The notes beneath the pieces are model-generated. The model did not search any database. It was not told the origin of the DNA and saw only the letters and a list, made by a program, of their open reading frames with translations. The position numbers and the translations under genes are program-made. Positions 8,795 to 15,111 of a stretch of 64,000 nt of DNA are shown one piece after another. Origin of the DNA: Gordonia sp. X0973. GTDB taxonomy: Bacteria; Actinomycetota; Actinomycetes; Mycobacteriales; Mycobacteriaceae. The DNA lies in contig NZ_CP054691.1 in assembly GCF_013348785.1 (NCBI RefSeq), positions 620,001 through 684,000 of the forward strand, written 5' to 3'. Position 1 is the first letter of the stretch; each line of letters opens with the position of its first letter.

Positions 8795-9358
8795 CTATTC
8801 GCGGCTGTCGGGCCAGGCGAGGCCGAGGGCGTCGAGCCAGGGGCTGAAGGGATCGCCGATGGTGCCGAGGTTGTCCGCGACGGGGGTGGGGTCGTTTTCG
8901 ATGTCGAGGATGGCTTGGGGGTCGGCGTCGTAGAGGGCTGCGGCCTCTGTGGCCGCTTGGGCTCCCTGTCGGAGGTTGTCGGGCACGAGTTCGGGATTGC
9001 TGTCCCCGGTGACATGGGTTCGGTAGACCTGTTGGGGATCGCCGGTGGTGAGTTTCCAGACGGAGAATACGACGCCGTATTCGTCAGCGTCTTCGGCGAC
9101 GACCGCGCGGCCCGGACCGACTGCGTGGAACGCCTGGTGGGCCAAGTCGTCGACGGCGGCGGTGGGCAGGTACACACTCATCCGCACCTGGTTGCCGTGA
9201 GTGGAGATCGCGGGTTCGGCTTCGGCTGCGGGGTTGGGCACGATGCTGCTGATGTCGGCATAGAGGGGCTCAAGTGCCGCTTCCAGTTGGGGCAGAATCC
9301 GGCGTGCGGCGGCCTCGTCGGCGACGTCGGCGATGATTGCGGTGCCGTAGGTACTCAC
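8795..9358 (-). CDS. Last gene of the island operon, unknown (possible accessory immunity protein)
   Basis: The 187-aa product begins at a GTG (9358) overlapping the stop of the upstream putative immunity gene and preceded by AGAAGGA eight bases away; a longer frame reaching 9646 runs through that other gene and is not credible. It is acidic, soluble, and rich in Ala, Asp and Pro (MSTYGTAIIADVADEAAARR at the start, SPWLDALGLAWPDSRE at the end). I recognise no domain. Position after a toxin and two immunity paralogues suggests a further immunity or regulatory role; this is context only. Confidence 0.65.
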   Translation of the reverse strand: MSTYGTAIIADVADEAAARRILPQLEAALEPLYADISSIVPNPAAEAEPAISTHGNQVRMSVYLPTAAVDDLAHQAFHAVGPGRAVVAEDADEYGVVFSVWKLTTGDPQQVYRTHVTGDSNPELVPDNLRQGAQAATEAAALYDADPQAILDIENDPTPVADNLGTIGDPFSPWLDALGLAWPDSRE

Positions 9359-10140
9359 GATGTTTGTCCTTCTTGTTGTTCGTCCCACCAGGGGGCGAGG
9401 GGTTCGGGGAAGTCGACTGGGCCGATCAGGTTGTCGGGGACGCCGACGCCCAGCAGTTCGTCGTGGCGGTTGGCCAGGACGACTTGTTCGAAGCCGGTTC
9501 GATCGCCGGCGGCTACGGTGTCGCGGATCGCTTGCAGGTAGGCGATTGGGTCCCGATCGGTCAACCGCCACTGTGGTTCGGGGCGGACGTGGGCGATTGC
9601 CCAGTCCAGTGCTGCTATGAGTTCGGCGCGGGTCTTCGTGCCGCACATCGCTTGAATCACCGCGTACCGGACGGCATATTGCTCATCGGTCGGCGCATCG
9701 GGGTCGGGGCGGGCAGCCCAGCGCTGCTCCTCGCGATCAGCGTCGGCCAGCTCGGCGGCCCATTTGTCGGTGACCGCGGCGCCTTGGTACGGGGCGAAGA
9801 CCTTCTCGTCTACTTCGCTGGCCCATTCGGTCGTCGTTTGTGCATCGACCCGGAGAATCACTGGATTGTCTGGTCGGGTGCGATCACGAATGAAGATGTT
9901 GTAGGTTTCGTCGCCGTGGTCACCGTACGCGTGGCCGGTCAGTTGCTGCCCGAGGAACTGAGTGCACGCGGAGAGGTGTCCTACGCTGGTGTTTTCGTAG
10001 TAGATGTATTGGTACCACCAGCCGATCGGGGCCGGCACTAGATACAGGTTGCGTCCCTTGCCGACAAGGTGCCAGTCATCTCCGAGTAGTTCGACGGCGC
10101 CTTCGGCAACGGTTTTCCATTCTTTCGCGCTCATGCCCAT
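9355..10140 (-). CDS. Putative immunity protein, copy 2
   Basis: The 261-aa soluble protein is a near-duplicate of the product of the preceding gene. Aligning by eye I count 27 differences in 254 positions, 11 of them in residues 53-80. It has no signal peptide. The most conserved-looking segments are GWWYQY around residues 40-45 and the C-terminal two thirds (FAPYQGAAVTDKWAAELADA, RPEPQWRLTDRDPIAYLQ). Its C-terminal tail has six extra residues. Tandem paralogues immediately after a predicted nuclease toxin are typical of polymorphic-toxin immunity genes; no family was recognised. Confidence 0.75.
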   Translation of the reverse strand: MGMSAKEWKTVAEGAVELLGDDWHLVGKGRNLYLVPAPIGWWYQYIYYENTSVGHLSACTQFLGQQLTGHAYGDHGDETYNIFIRDRTRPDNPVILRVDAQTTTEWASEVDEKVFAPYQGAAVTDKWAAELADADREEQRWAARPDPDAPTDEQYAVRYAVIQAMCGTKTRAELIAALDWAIAHVRPEPQWRLTDRDPIAYLQAIRDTVAAGDRTGFEQVVLANRHDELLGVGVPDNLIGPVDFPEPLAPWWDEQQEGQTS

Positions 10141-10147
10141 CGGGTGC

Positions 10148-10912
10148 CTACTCGTTCCACCAGGGGGTGAGGGGTTCGGGGAAGTCGACTGGGCCGATCA
10201 GGTTTTCGGGGACGCCGACGCCCAGCAGTTCGTCGTGGCGGTTGGTCAGGACGACTTGTTCGAAGCCGGTTCGATCGCCGGCGGCTACGGTGTCGCGGAT
10301 CGCTTGCAGGTAGGCGATTGGGTCCCGATCGGTCAACCGCCACTGTGGTTCGGGGCGGACGTGGGCGATTGCCCAGTCTATTGCCGCGACGAGTTCGTCG
10401 CGGGGTTTTGCCCCGCACATTGCTTGGATCACCCCATATCGGACGGCATATTGCTCATCGGTCGGCGCATCGGGGTCGGGGCGGGCAGCCCAGCGTTGCT
10501 CCTCGCGATCAGCGTCGGCGAGTTCGGCGGCCCATTTGTCGGTGACCGCGGCGCCTTGGTACGGGGCGAAGACCTTCTCGTCTACTTCACTCGCCCACTC
10601 GGCCGTCGTTTGTGCATCAACCCGGAGAATCACTGGATTGTCGGGACGGGTGCGATCCCGAATGAAGATGTTCCGAGCCTGAGTTCCATGGTCACCGTAG
10701 GCTGTGCGAGTCAATTGCTGCCCTAGGAACTCGGTATATGCCTTTAGCTGTCCGGTACTGGTGTTTTCGTAGTAGACGTATTGATACCACCAGCCGATCG
10801 GAGCCGGCACCAGATACAGGCGACGCCCTTTGCCGACCAAGTGCCAGTTATCTCCAAGTAGTTCGACCGTGCCCTCGGCAACAGTCTTCCACTCTCTCGC
10901 GCTCATTCCCAT
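10148..10912 (-). CDS. Putative immunity protein, copy 1
   Basis: This 254-aa soluble protein is encoded 58 bp after the predicted toxin gene and 7 bp before its own paralogue. The DNA of the two genes is almost identical over their 3' halves and less so over the 5' third, which suggests recent duplication or gene conversion with selection acting on one segment. It starts MGMSAREWKTVAEGTVELLG and ends WWNE. Role inferred from position: neutralising the nuclease domain of the upstream gene. Confidence 0.75.
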   Translation of the reverse strand: MGMSAREWKTVAEGTVELLGDNWHLVGKGRRLYLVPAPIGWWYQYVYYENTSTGQLKAYTEFLGQQLTRTAYGDHGTQARNIFIRDRTRPDNPVILRVDAQTTAEWASEVDEKVFAPYQGAAVTDKWAAELADADREEQRWAARPDPDAPTDEQYAVRYGVIQAMCGAKPRDELVAAIDWAIAHVRPEPQWRLTDRDPIAYLQAIRDTVAAGDRTGFEQVVLTNRHDELLGVGVPENLIGPVDFPEPLTPWWNE

Positions 10913-10970
10913 CAGGTTGGCCCCTTTCTCATCGAGAGCATGACCCGCCCCGGTGTCGCCGCCATGATTG

Positions 10971-13283
10971 TCATTGGCGGCTACCGAGCGGAAGTGGATT
11001 GACCGGTTTGATTAACTTGCCGATCTCACCTTCGGCGATGCCGAGGGCCGCGGCGACCGCTCGCTCCCAAGCCTTATTGATCTTGGCGTCACCGGTCTTC
11101 AGATCCAACACGGCGAGCACGTCCTCGACACCACCCTCAAGGATTCGCGTCAGAATCACGTCTGGTCGCTTGCTGCCTGACTCCCCGCGTTTCGCCCAGC
11201 TGATCGGTTTACCGTCCTCGCGAACTTTACCGCCATCGATGGACTCCTCTAGGTACAACTTGATGTCGGGACCGAGCCACGCCTCCACATGTGGCAGCAC
11301 GTGGGTTTTCAACAGCGCTTCGAGTAGCGAGTGGGAATGGGTGCCGCGGATAGCTGCCTGTAGCCACGCTCTGAAGTGGGGATTGATCGCGGCCTGCAAC
11401 GCGAGGTACCAAGCGTAGTCCGCTGCTTGATTCACGAGGTCACGCGCCCGTTCCCTAACGGTATCGTCGTCGAAACCCTCCGCTGGTAGGTCACCGGCCG
11501 GCGGATTGAGCTTGTCACCGAACTCTTCCAGTTCCTTGGCGAAATCATCGATCGCTTTGGCGATGATGTCGCGGAGGAACTGGTCGGCTTCGGGCGTGCC
11601 CGGCCTCATCGGCGGCGGTACCGCCTCGGGAGCCTGCGGTGGAGGTGGATTCTCCACCGACGGTGCCTCGGGTGGGGTCACCGACGGCGGTTTGGGTGGA
11701 TTCAGCGACGGTGCCTTCGGGCGCCGATGCTTGGCCGCGTCGTCGTTCTCATCCTTCGGCTCGGGGTTGCGGCGCTTCTCGAACTCTGGCGGACGCTGCT
11801 CGACACCCGGCGGGTATCGAGGTGTTTGCTCTTGATCGCCGTCAGGGTCATCGGGGACATCCTGTGTCGGGGGGTCACCGATCGGCGGTACGGGCTCGCC
11901 GCCAGGAGTAGGTGGTGCCGGTTCTTCTTGAGGTATGGGAGTTGGGTCGTCGCCAGGGGTAGATGGTGCGGGTTCTTCTTGGGGTGCGGGAGTTGGGTCG
12001 TCTCCAGGGGGCTGCGGCGATTCACGCTCCCGATCACGTCGGTTCTTTTCGTTCTGCTTCCTGATCCGGTACTCGTCTTTGAACAGCTGTCGAAGTTCAT
12101 CGATGTATTTCTGGATCTCTTCGCGAAGCTTGCGGTCGGGGATTTCGTGGAGCCGTCGCTCCAACTCGGTGATCCATTCGTCCTCGATGTAATCCCAGTG
12201 ATCTTTGAGTTCCTGTGCTGACCAGGTGTCCCCGTAGAAGGGATTGCGGCCGCGAAAGGCCCGATATTCCCGGTAGCGTTCAACCAGCCACTGCATGGCA
12301 TCGGGCACTTTCGGGCGCGCCCAGGGCAGCCACGGTGACTCCCAATTCCAGGGCCATGGCGACGGTCGGGCCGGCTTCGGCTTTGGCTTGGTGTTTGGCT
12401 TCGGCTTGGGCTGCGGACCGGGTGCCTTCTGCGGCTTGGGGTTTGGTTTGGGCCTCAGACCGGTGCCGCCGCCTCCCCGCCACCTTCTGATGGGTGTGTT
12501 CTCCGGTTCTACCGGCTGCTCTGGCGCGGGGCTTGCTTCGCCCGGACTGTCGGACGGCGGCGGATTGATCATGTGAAGCTGCTGATCCGGCGGCGAATCG
12601 TCAGGAGCCCGGTCAGGCACCACGGCCCCGGCTCGACGCCGGGCACTTGGCGCCCGACGGGCGGCTCCCACCATTGCGGCCGCACCGGCTATCAGCCACA
12701 CCCACGTGGGTATTGATGGCGTACGGGAGTGTTCGGCGGGCGGGACGCGCGGTGTGGGCACAACAGTCGGGCCGGGCGTCGGTAGCGGTGTCGGTGGTGC
12801 CGGGGTGCGCGCCGCGGGTCGTTTTGTTGTCGGTGGAGGTGTGGGTCGCCAGGGTGCTGCCGGTGGTGCGGGTTGTTGCCCGGTCGGGTGTGGTGGTGGG
12901 GGTGGTTGTTGTCCGGGGAGTCGGGGTGCGCGGTAGCCGGGGACGGGGATGATGGGTGTGCCGTTGCCGTTGCCGGTTCCGGGGCCTGGTCCGGGGTCGG
13001 CGCCGGCGTTGGGGCCGGTTCCGGGGCTGCCGGGAGCGGTGGTGGTGGGTGGTGGGGTGTTTTGTGTGGGTTGCGGGGTGTAGGTGGGGACGTTGATACA
13101 GGGCCAGTAGGGGCCGTGTTCGCGGCGCATTTGGTCACAGAGTGCGTCGGCGTGGGCGGGTGCTGGCGGGTTGGTGGTGAGCAGGATTGCGGCGAGCACG
13201 ATCCCGACGGCGGTGGTGGCCAGGGCCAGTAGTGCGGCAAGGGCGACGGTGAGGCGGCGTGATGCCGGTTGGTTGGTGGTCAT
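10971..13283 (-). CDS. Proline-rich membrane/secreted protein with predicted C-terminal PD-(D/E)XK nuclease toxin domain
   Basis: The 770-aa protein has these parts in order: a hydrophobic span at about 11-35 that could be a signal anchor; a short segment with two cysteines (C49, C62); a long Pro/Thr-rich stretch; a second span near 195-210 (TWVWLIAGAAAMVGA); more Pro/Lys-rich linker; a charged helical region around 330-410 (ELERRLHEIPDRKLREEI); repeated GDDPTP-QEEPAP units; and a compact C-terminal domain from about 560. That domain has GSKRPDVIL (D708) and VLDLKTG (D727, K729), the spacing of a restriction-fold nuclease site. The start overlaps the upstream gene (ATGA). Toxin identity is inferred from fold motif, modular form and following immunity-like genes. 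Confidence 0.75.
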   Translation of the reverse strand: MTTNQPASRRLTVALAALLALATTAVGIVLAAILLTTNPPAPAHADALCDQMRREHGPYWPCINVPTYTPQPTQNTPPPTTTAPGSPGTGPNAGADPGPGPGTGNGNGTPIIPVPGYRAPRLPGQQPPPPPHPTGQQPAPPAAPWRPTPPPTTKRPAARTPAPPTPLPTPGPTVVPTPRVPPAEHSRTPSIPTWVWLIAGAAAMVGAARRAPSARRRAGAVVPDRAPDDSPPDQQLHMINPPPSDSPGEASPAPEQPVEPENTPIRRWRGGGGTGLRPKPNPKPQKAPGPQPKPKPNTKPKPKPARPSPWPWNWESPWLPWARPKVPDAMQWLVERYREYRAFRGRNPFYGDTWSAQELKDHWDYIEDEWITELERRLHEIPDRKLREEIQKYIDELRQLFKDEYRIRKQNEKNRRDRERESPQPPGDDPTPAPQEEPAPSTPGDDPTPIPQEEPAPPTPGGEPVPPIGDPPTQDVPDDPDGDQEQTPRYPPGVEQRPPEFEKRRNPEPKDENDDAAKHRRPKAPSLNPPKPPSVTPPEAPSVENPPPPQAPEAVPPPMRPGTPEADQFLRDIIAKAIDDFAKELEEFGDKLNPPAGDLPAEGFDDDTVRERARDLVNQAADYAWYLALQAAINPHFRAWLQAAIRGTHSHSLLEALLKTHVLPHVEAWLGPDIKLYLEESIDGGKVREDGKPISWAKRGESGSKRPDVILTRILEGGVEDVLAVLDLKTGDAKINKAWERAVAAALGIAEGEIGKLIKPVNPLPLGSRQ

Positions 13284-13561
13284 CGGTTGCCTGTGATGGC
13301 GGCGTGGATGGCGTCGATGCCGGTCCAGAACCAGCGGCCGGCCAGGGACATGAGCAGGAAGAAGCCGAGGAAGACGGGGATGTTGCCGTATTGGTCGGAC
13401 CAGTGTGTGAGGTGGGGCAGGGCGGCGGCGCAGGCGATGAGCAGCAGGGTGCCGATCGCGAGGAAGAGCAGGGTGGTCGTGGGTACGGCCGTCCCCGATG
13501 GTGTCGTCGCGTCGGGGTGTTCGTTGTTGCCGGTGTGGTGCCCGTTGTTGGTGCTGTTCAT
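13280..13561 (-). CDS. Small two-span membrane protein of the island operon
   Basis: The 93-aa protein has a polar Asn/His-rich N-terminus (about 28 residues) and two membrane spans (LLFLAIGTLLLIACAAALP and PVFLGFFLLMSLAGRW). An AAGGA lies eight bases before the ATG. Its stop overlaps the start of the toxin gene by four bases, so their synthesis should be coupled, which fits a chaperone, anchor or transport-accessory role for the toxin. No family recognised. Confidence 0.75.
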   Translation of the reverse strand: MNSTNNGHHTGNNEHPDATTPSGTAVPTTTLLFLAIGTLLLIACAAALPHLTHWSDQYGNIPVFLGFFLLMSLAGRWFWTGIDAIHAAITGNR

Positions 13562-13597
13562 GGCGGGTGTCCTTGGCGTGAGAGCGGCCGGGCGGTC

Positions 13598-13611
13598 GGG
13601 GGGGGGGGGGG
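13598..13611. repeat. Homopolymer G14 tract (C14 in the transcript)
   Basis: Fourteen consecutive G residues on the + strand directly follow, in transcript order, the TAA stop of the MspA-like gene and lie 36 bp before the next start codon. It is the longest homopolymer I see in the window. Because it is intergenic, slippage would change spacing or mRNA folding rather than reading frame. Confidence 0.85.
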
Positions 13612-14244
13612 TTAGAGGTAGTGGGGTTGGCCGTAGAGGTGGTAGGTGTCGTCGTTGGTGGGGGTGGACAGGGCGATGCGGGTGTAGGCGCGCAGGGAGA
13701 CCGGGCCTAGGCAGCCGGCGACTTTGATGTGGACGCCTTCGAGGCCGAGGCCGGCTTTGGGGCCGGTGAGGGGTTTGGTGCCGAAGGGGATGTCGTAGAC
13801 GGCGCCGGGGCGCAGGGTGGTGGAGATGTTGCCGAGTGCTTGGACGCCGATGATGGCCGCGGGTGGGTAGGAGATCGACATTTGGGCGGTGGGGCCGGCC
13901 AGGACGCCCAGGGAGACGCCGGAGGAGATGTCGGTGTTGCAGGCGATGTGGAACCCGGAGCTGAGGGTGCCGGCGTTGACGGGGATGTGGCTGGTGCCGG
14001 TGATGGAGATGCTGCCGCGCAGGGTGAGGAATCCTTCACGGGTCCACGGGGATTGATCCAACGGCGGCACACTGTGCACGCGTTCGTGTTTCTTGGCCAG
14101 GGTGATGCGCCATCCGTCGTCGGTGACCCGCACGATCGACCGATCAGCAAACGAATTCGCCGCATCGGCGTCGGTCACGCCGCAGACCATCGTGACGGTG
14201 GTGGCGACACCGATGAGTGTTGCCACGAGCTTCCCCCGCTGCAC
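13612..14244 (-). CDS. MspA-family porin-like exported protein
   Basis: The 210-aa precursor has a signal peptide ending near residue 28 (MVCGVTDADAA). The mature part follows the MspA pattern: FADRSIVRVTDDGWRI, PLDQSPWTREGFLTLRGS, SSGFHIACNTDISSG, an aromatic/glycine beta-rich centre, and the terminal RAYTRIALST...YLYGQPHYL-type ending (ST-TNDDTYHLYGQPH). MspA proteins form octameric channels in the mycolic-acid outer membrane. It is first in the six-gene operon; GTG start with GAGGGG seven bases upstream. As first gene before a predicted toxin it could provide an outer-membrane exit, which is inference. Confidence 0.85.
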   Translation of the reverse strand: MQRGKLVATLIGVATTVTMVCGVTDADAANSFADRSIVRVTDDGWRITLAKKHERVHSVPPLDQSPWTREGFLTLRGSISITGTSHIPVNAGTLSSGFHIACNTDISSGVSLGVLAGPTAQMSISYPPAAIIGVQALGNISTTLRPGAVYDIPFGTKPLTGPKAGLGLEGVHIKVAGCLGPVSLRAYTRIALSTPTNDDTYHLYGQPHYL

Positions 14245-14282
14245 AGTTCTTCCCCTCGTAGAACGAATCAGTGGATGACACC

Positions 14283-14320
14283 ATCACACATGGTTATTGA
14301 TCATGCACGATATGTGTGAT
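14283..14320. promoter_or_regulatory. Inverted repeat in the island operon promoter region
   Basis: ATCACACAT (14283-14291) and ATGTGTGAT (14312-14320) are perfect 9-bp arms separated by 20 bp, about 40-75 bp upstream of the MspA-like start, in AT-rich sequence. It is a good operator candidate for the whole island operon. Confidence 0.55.
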
Positions 14321-14387
14321 CCAAAATGACCGATTTCGTTCATCGTTTCCGCAGTTCAGCGGACATGTTGGGTCGAGCTGCGGGACG

Positions 14388-14481
14388 TTAGTCCCTCTGC
14401 GGGGCCAGGCCCTTCATTTTGGGTGTGAGGCCGAGGACCCCGGGGGTCGCGTCGAAGCAGGTATAGACCCGCCCGGCGGCG
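14388..14481 (-). pseudogene. C-terminal remnant of an unidentified gene
   Basis: The minus strand encodes DYAAGRVYTCFDATPGVLGL and then TPKMKGLAPQRD before a TAA stop. The frame has no start of its own; upstream it runs into the 29-bp repeat and the antisense of the cysQ fragment. It reads like the tail of a lost gene, but I cannot name the family. The stop codon lies in a GGGAC-GTTA-GTCCC palindrome (14381-14394). Confidence 0.4.
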
Positions 14482-14488
14482 TAATCAG

Positions 14489-14517
14489 ATGACTTCGGCG
14501 ACCTCCGGCCGGTCGGC
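14489..14517. repeat. 29-bp exact copy of a segment of the AprA-like gene
   Basis: Positions 14489-14517 are identical to 15167-15195, which lies in the 3' end of the flavoprotein-HEAT gene (codons for its C-terminal PEVAEVM region). The copy abuts the truncated cysQ fragment, and the shared GGTCGGC at the join also occurs in cysQ. It marks a rearrangement junction. Confidence 0.8.
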
Positions 14518-14771
14518 TGGGGGCGAAGGCGATGGCCGTCGTCCGGGGTGAGGCCGACGCCTATGTTCACGGTGGCGGGCAGTACGAGTGGGACTCGGCG
14601 GCGCCGGTGGCGGTCGCGCAGGCAAAGGGGCTGTGGTGCAGCCGGATCGACGGTTCGTCGCTGATCTACAGCCGGCGCGACACCTACCTCCCGAACCTCA
14701 TCATGTGCCGGCCGGAGTTGGCCGAGAAGATCGTCGGGGCCATCGCGGAGAGTGCGGACGTCACTGACTGA
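14518..14771 (+). pseudogene. Truncated second copy of the cysQ 3' end
   Basis: This frame encodes GAKAMAVVRGEADAYVHGGG and continues through QYEWDSAAPVAVAQAKGLW to a TGA at 14769-14771, matching the last quarter of CysQ with a few substitutions (for example SSLIYSRRDTYLPN versus SPLIYNQRDTYLPD) and a longer ending (AESADVTD). There is no N-terminal part. It lies in the same orientation as intact cysQ, 5.8 kb away, with the accessory operon between. The likeliest reading is that the island entered at or near cysQ, restoring a full gene on one side and leaving this stub on the other. Confidence 0.85.
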
Positions 14772-14799
14772 TGACGCCGTTGATGCAAGTTGTTTCTAG

Positions 14800-14942
14800 T
14801 CAGGCCGGCGTCCAGGGAGGCAGGATGCTTGTGAGACCGACCTCATTGAGGAGATCCAGATAGGCCGTGACCGACGTCGCCGGCAGCGACACATCCTGGG
14901 CGAGCCTGCTCTTACACAGATCGTAGATTCGCTGCCACGTTC
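14800..14942 (-). pseudogene. Remnant of a DUF4143-type AAA ATPase
   Basis: The minus strand reads RIYDLCKSRLAQDVSLPATS followed by VTAYLDLLNEVGLTSILPPW and a TGA stop at 14802-14800. This is the helix-turn-helix-like segment found in the middle of DUF4143 ATPases (AAA_14 plus DUF4143), where it normally continues for over 100 residues. An in-frame stop occurs just upstream, in the 23-bp repeats. So the gene is broken at both ends. Confidence 0.55.
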
Positions 14943-14987
14943 ATCGTAGGTTCGCTGCGACGCTCACCGTAGATCCGCCGCAACGCC
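14922..14987. repeat. 23-bp tandem repeat, about 2.9 copies
   Basis: Units starting CGTAG(A/G)T at 14922, 14945 and 14968 repeat with a 23-bp period and a few substitutions each. They overlap the upstream end of the DUF4143 remnant. Function unknown. Confidence 0.75.
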
Positions 14988-15038
14988 AAACCTGGCAAAA
15001 CGCGAGACTGGTCGGTCGTCCGAAAGCCCTTGTAGCGA

Positions 15039-15096
15039 GGTCTCGATACGGATTCTCGCCTTGCGGCTCGAACCCACTCGACCACCGGTTCCGACC
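15039..15096. repeat. Degenerate copy of the dispersed GGTCTCGATAC...CTCGACCACC repeat
   Basis: GGTCTCGATACG followed by TTCTCGCCTTGCGGCTCGAA and CTCGACCACCGG matches, in degenerate form, the repeat family that is expanded at 31687-31990 and 46827-46970. The remaining sequence between the DUF4143 remnant and the flavoprotein gene shows no gene. Confidence 0.6.
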
Positions 15097-15111
15097 ACCG
15101 GTTCTAGGTAC

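Noticed and set aside
13598..13611. Phase-variable reading-frame switch at the G14 tract
   Set aside because: The tract lies after the porin stop codon, so slippage cannot change either reading frame; only a spacing effect remains possible.
8715..15111. Integrative element with integrase or transposase
   Set aside because: No intact integrase, transposase or tRNA attachment site is visible; only a gene remnant and duplicated cysQ end mark the edges.
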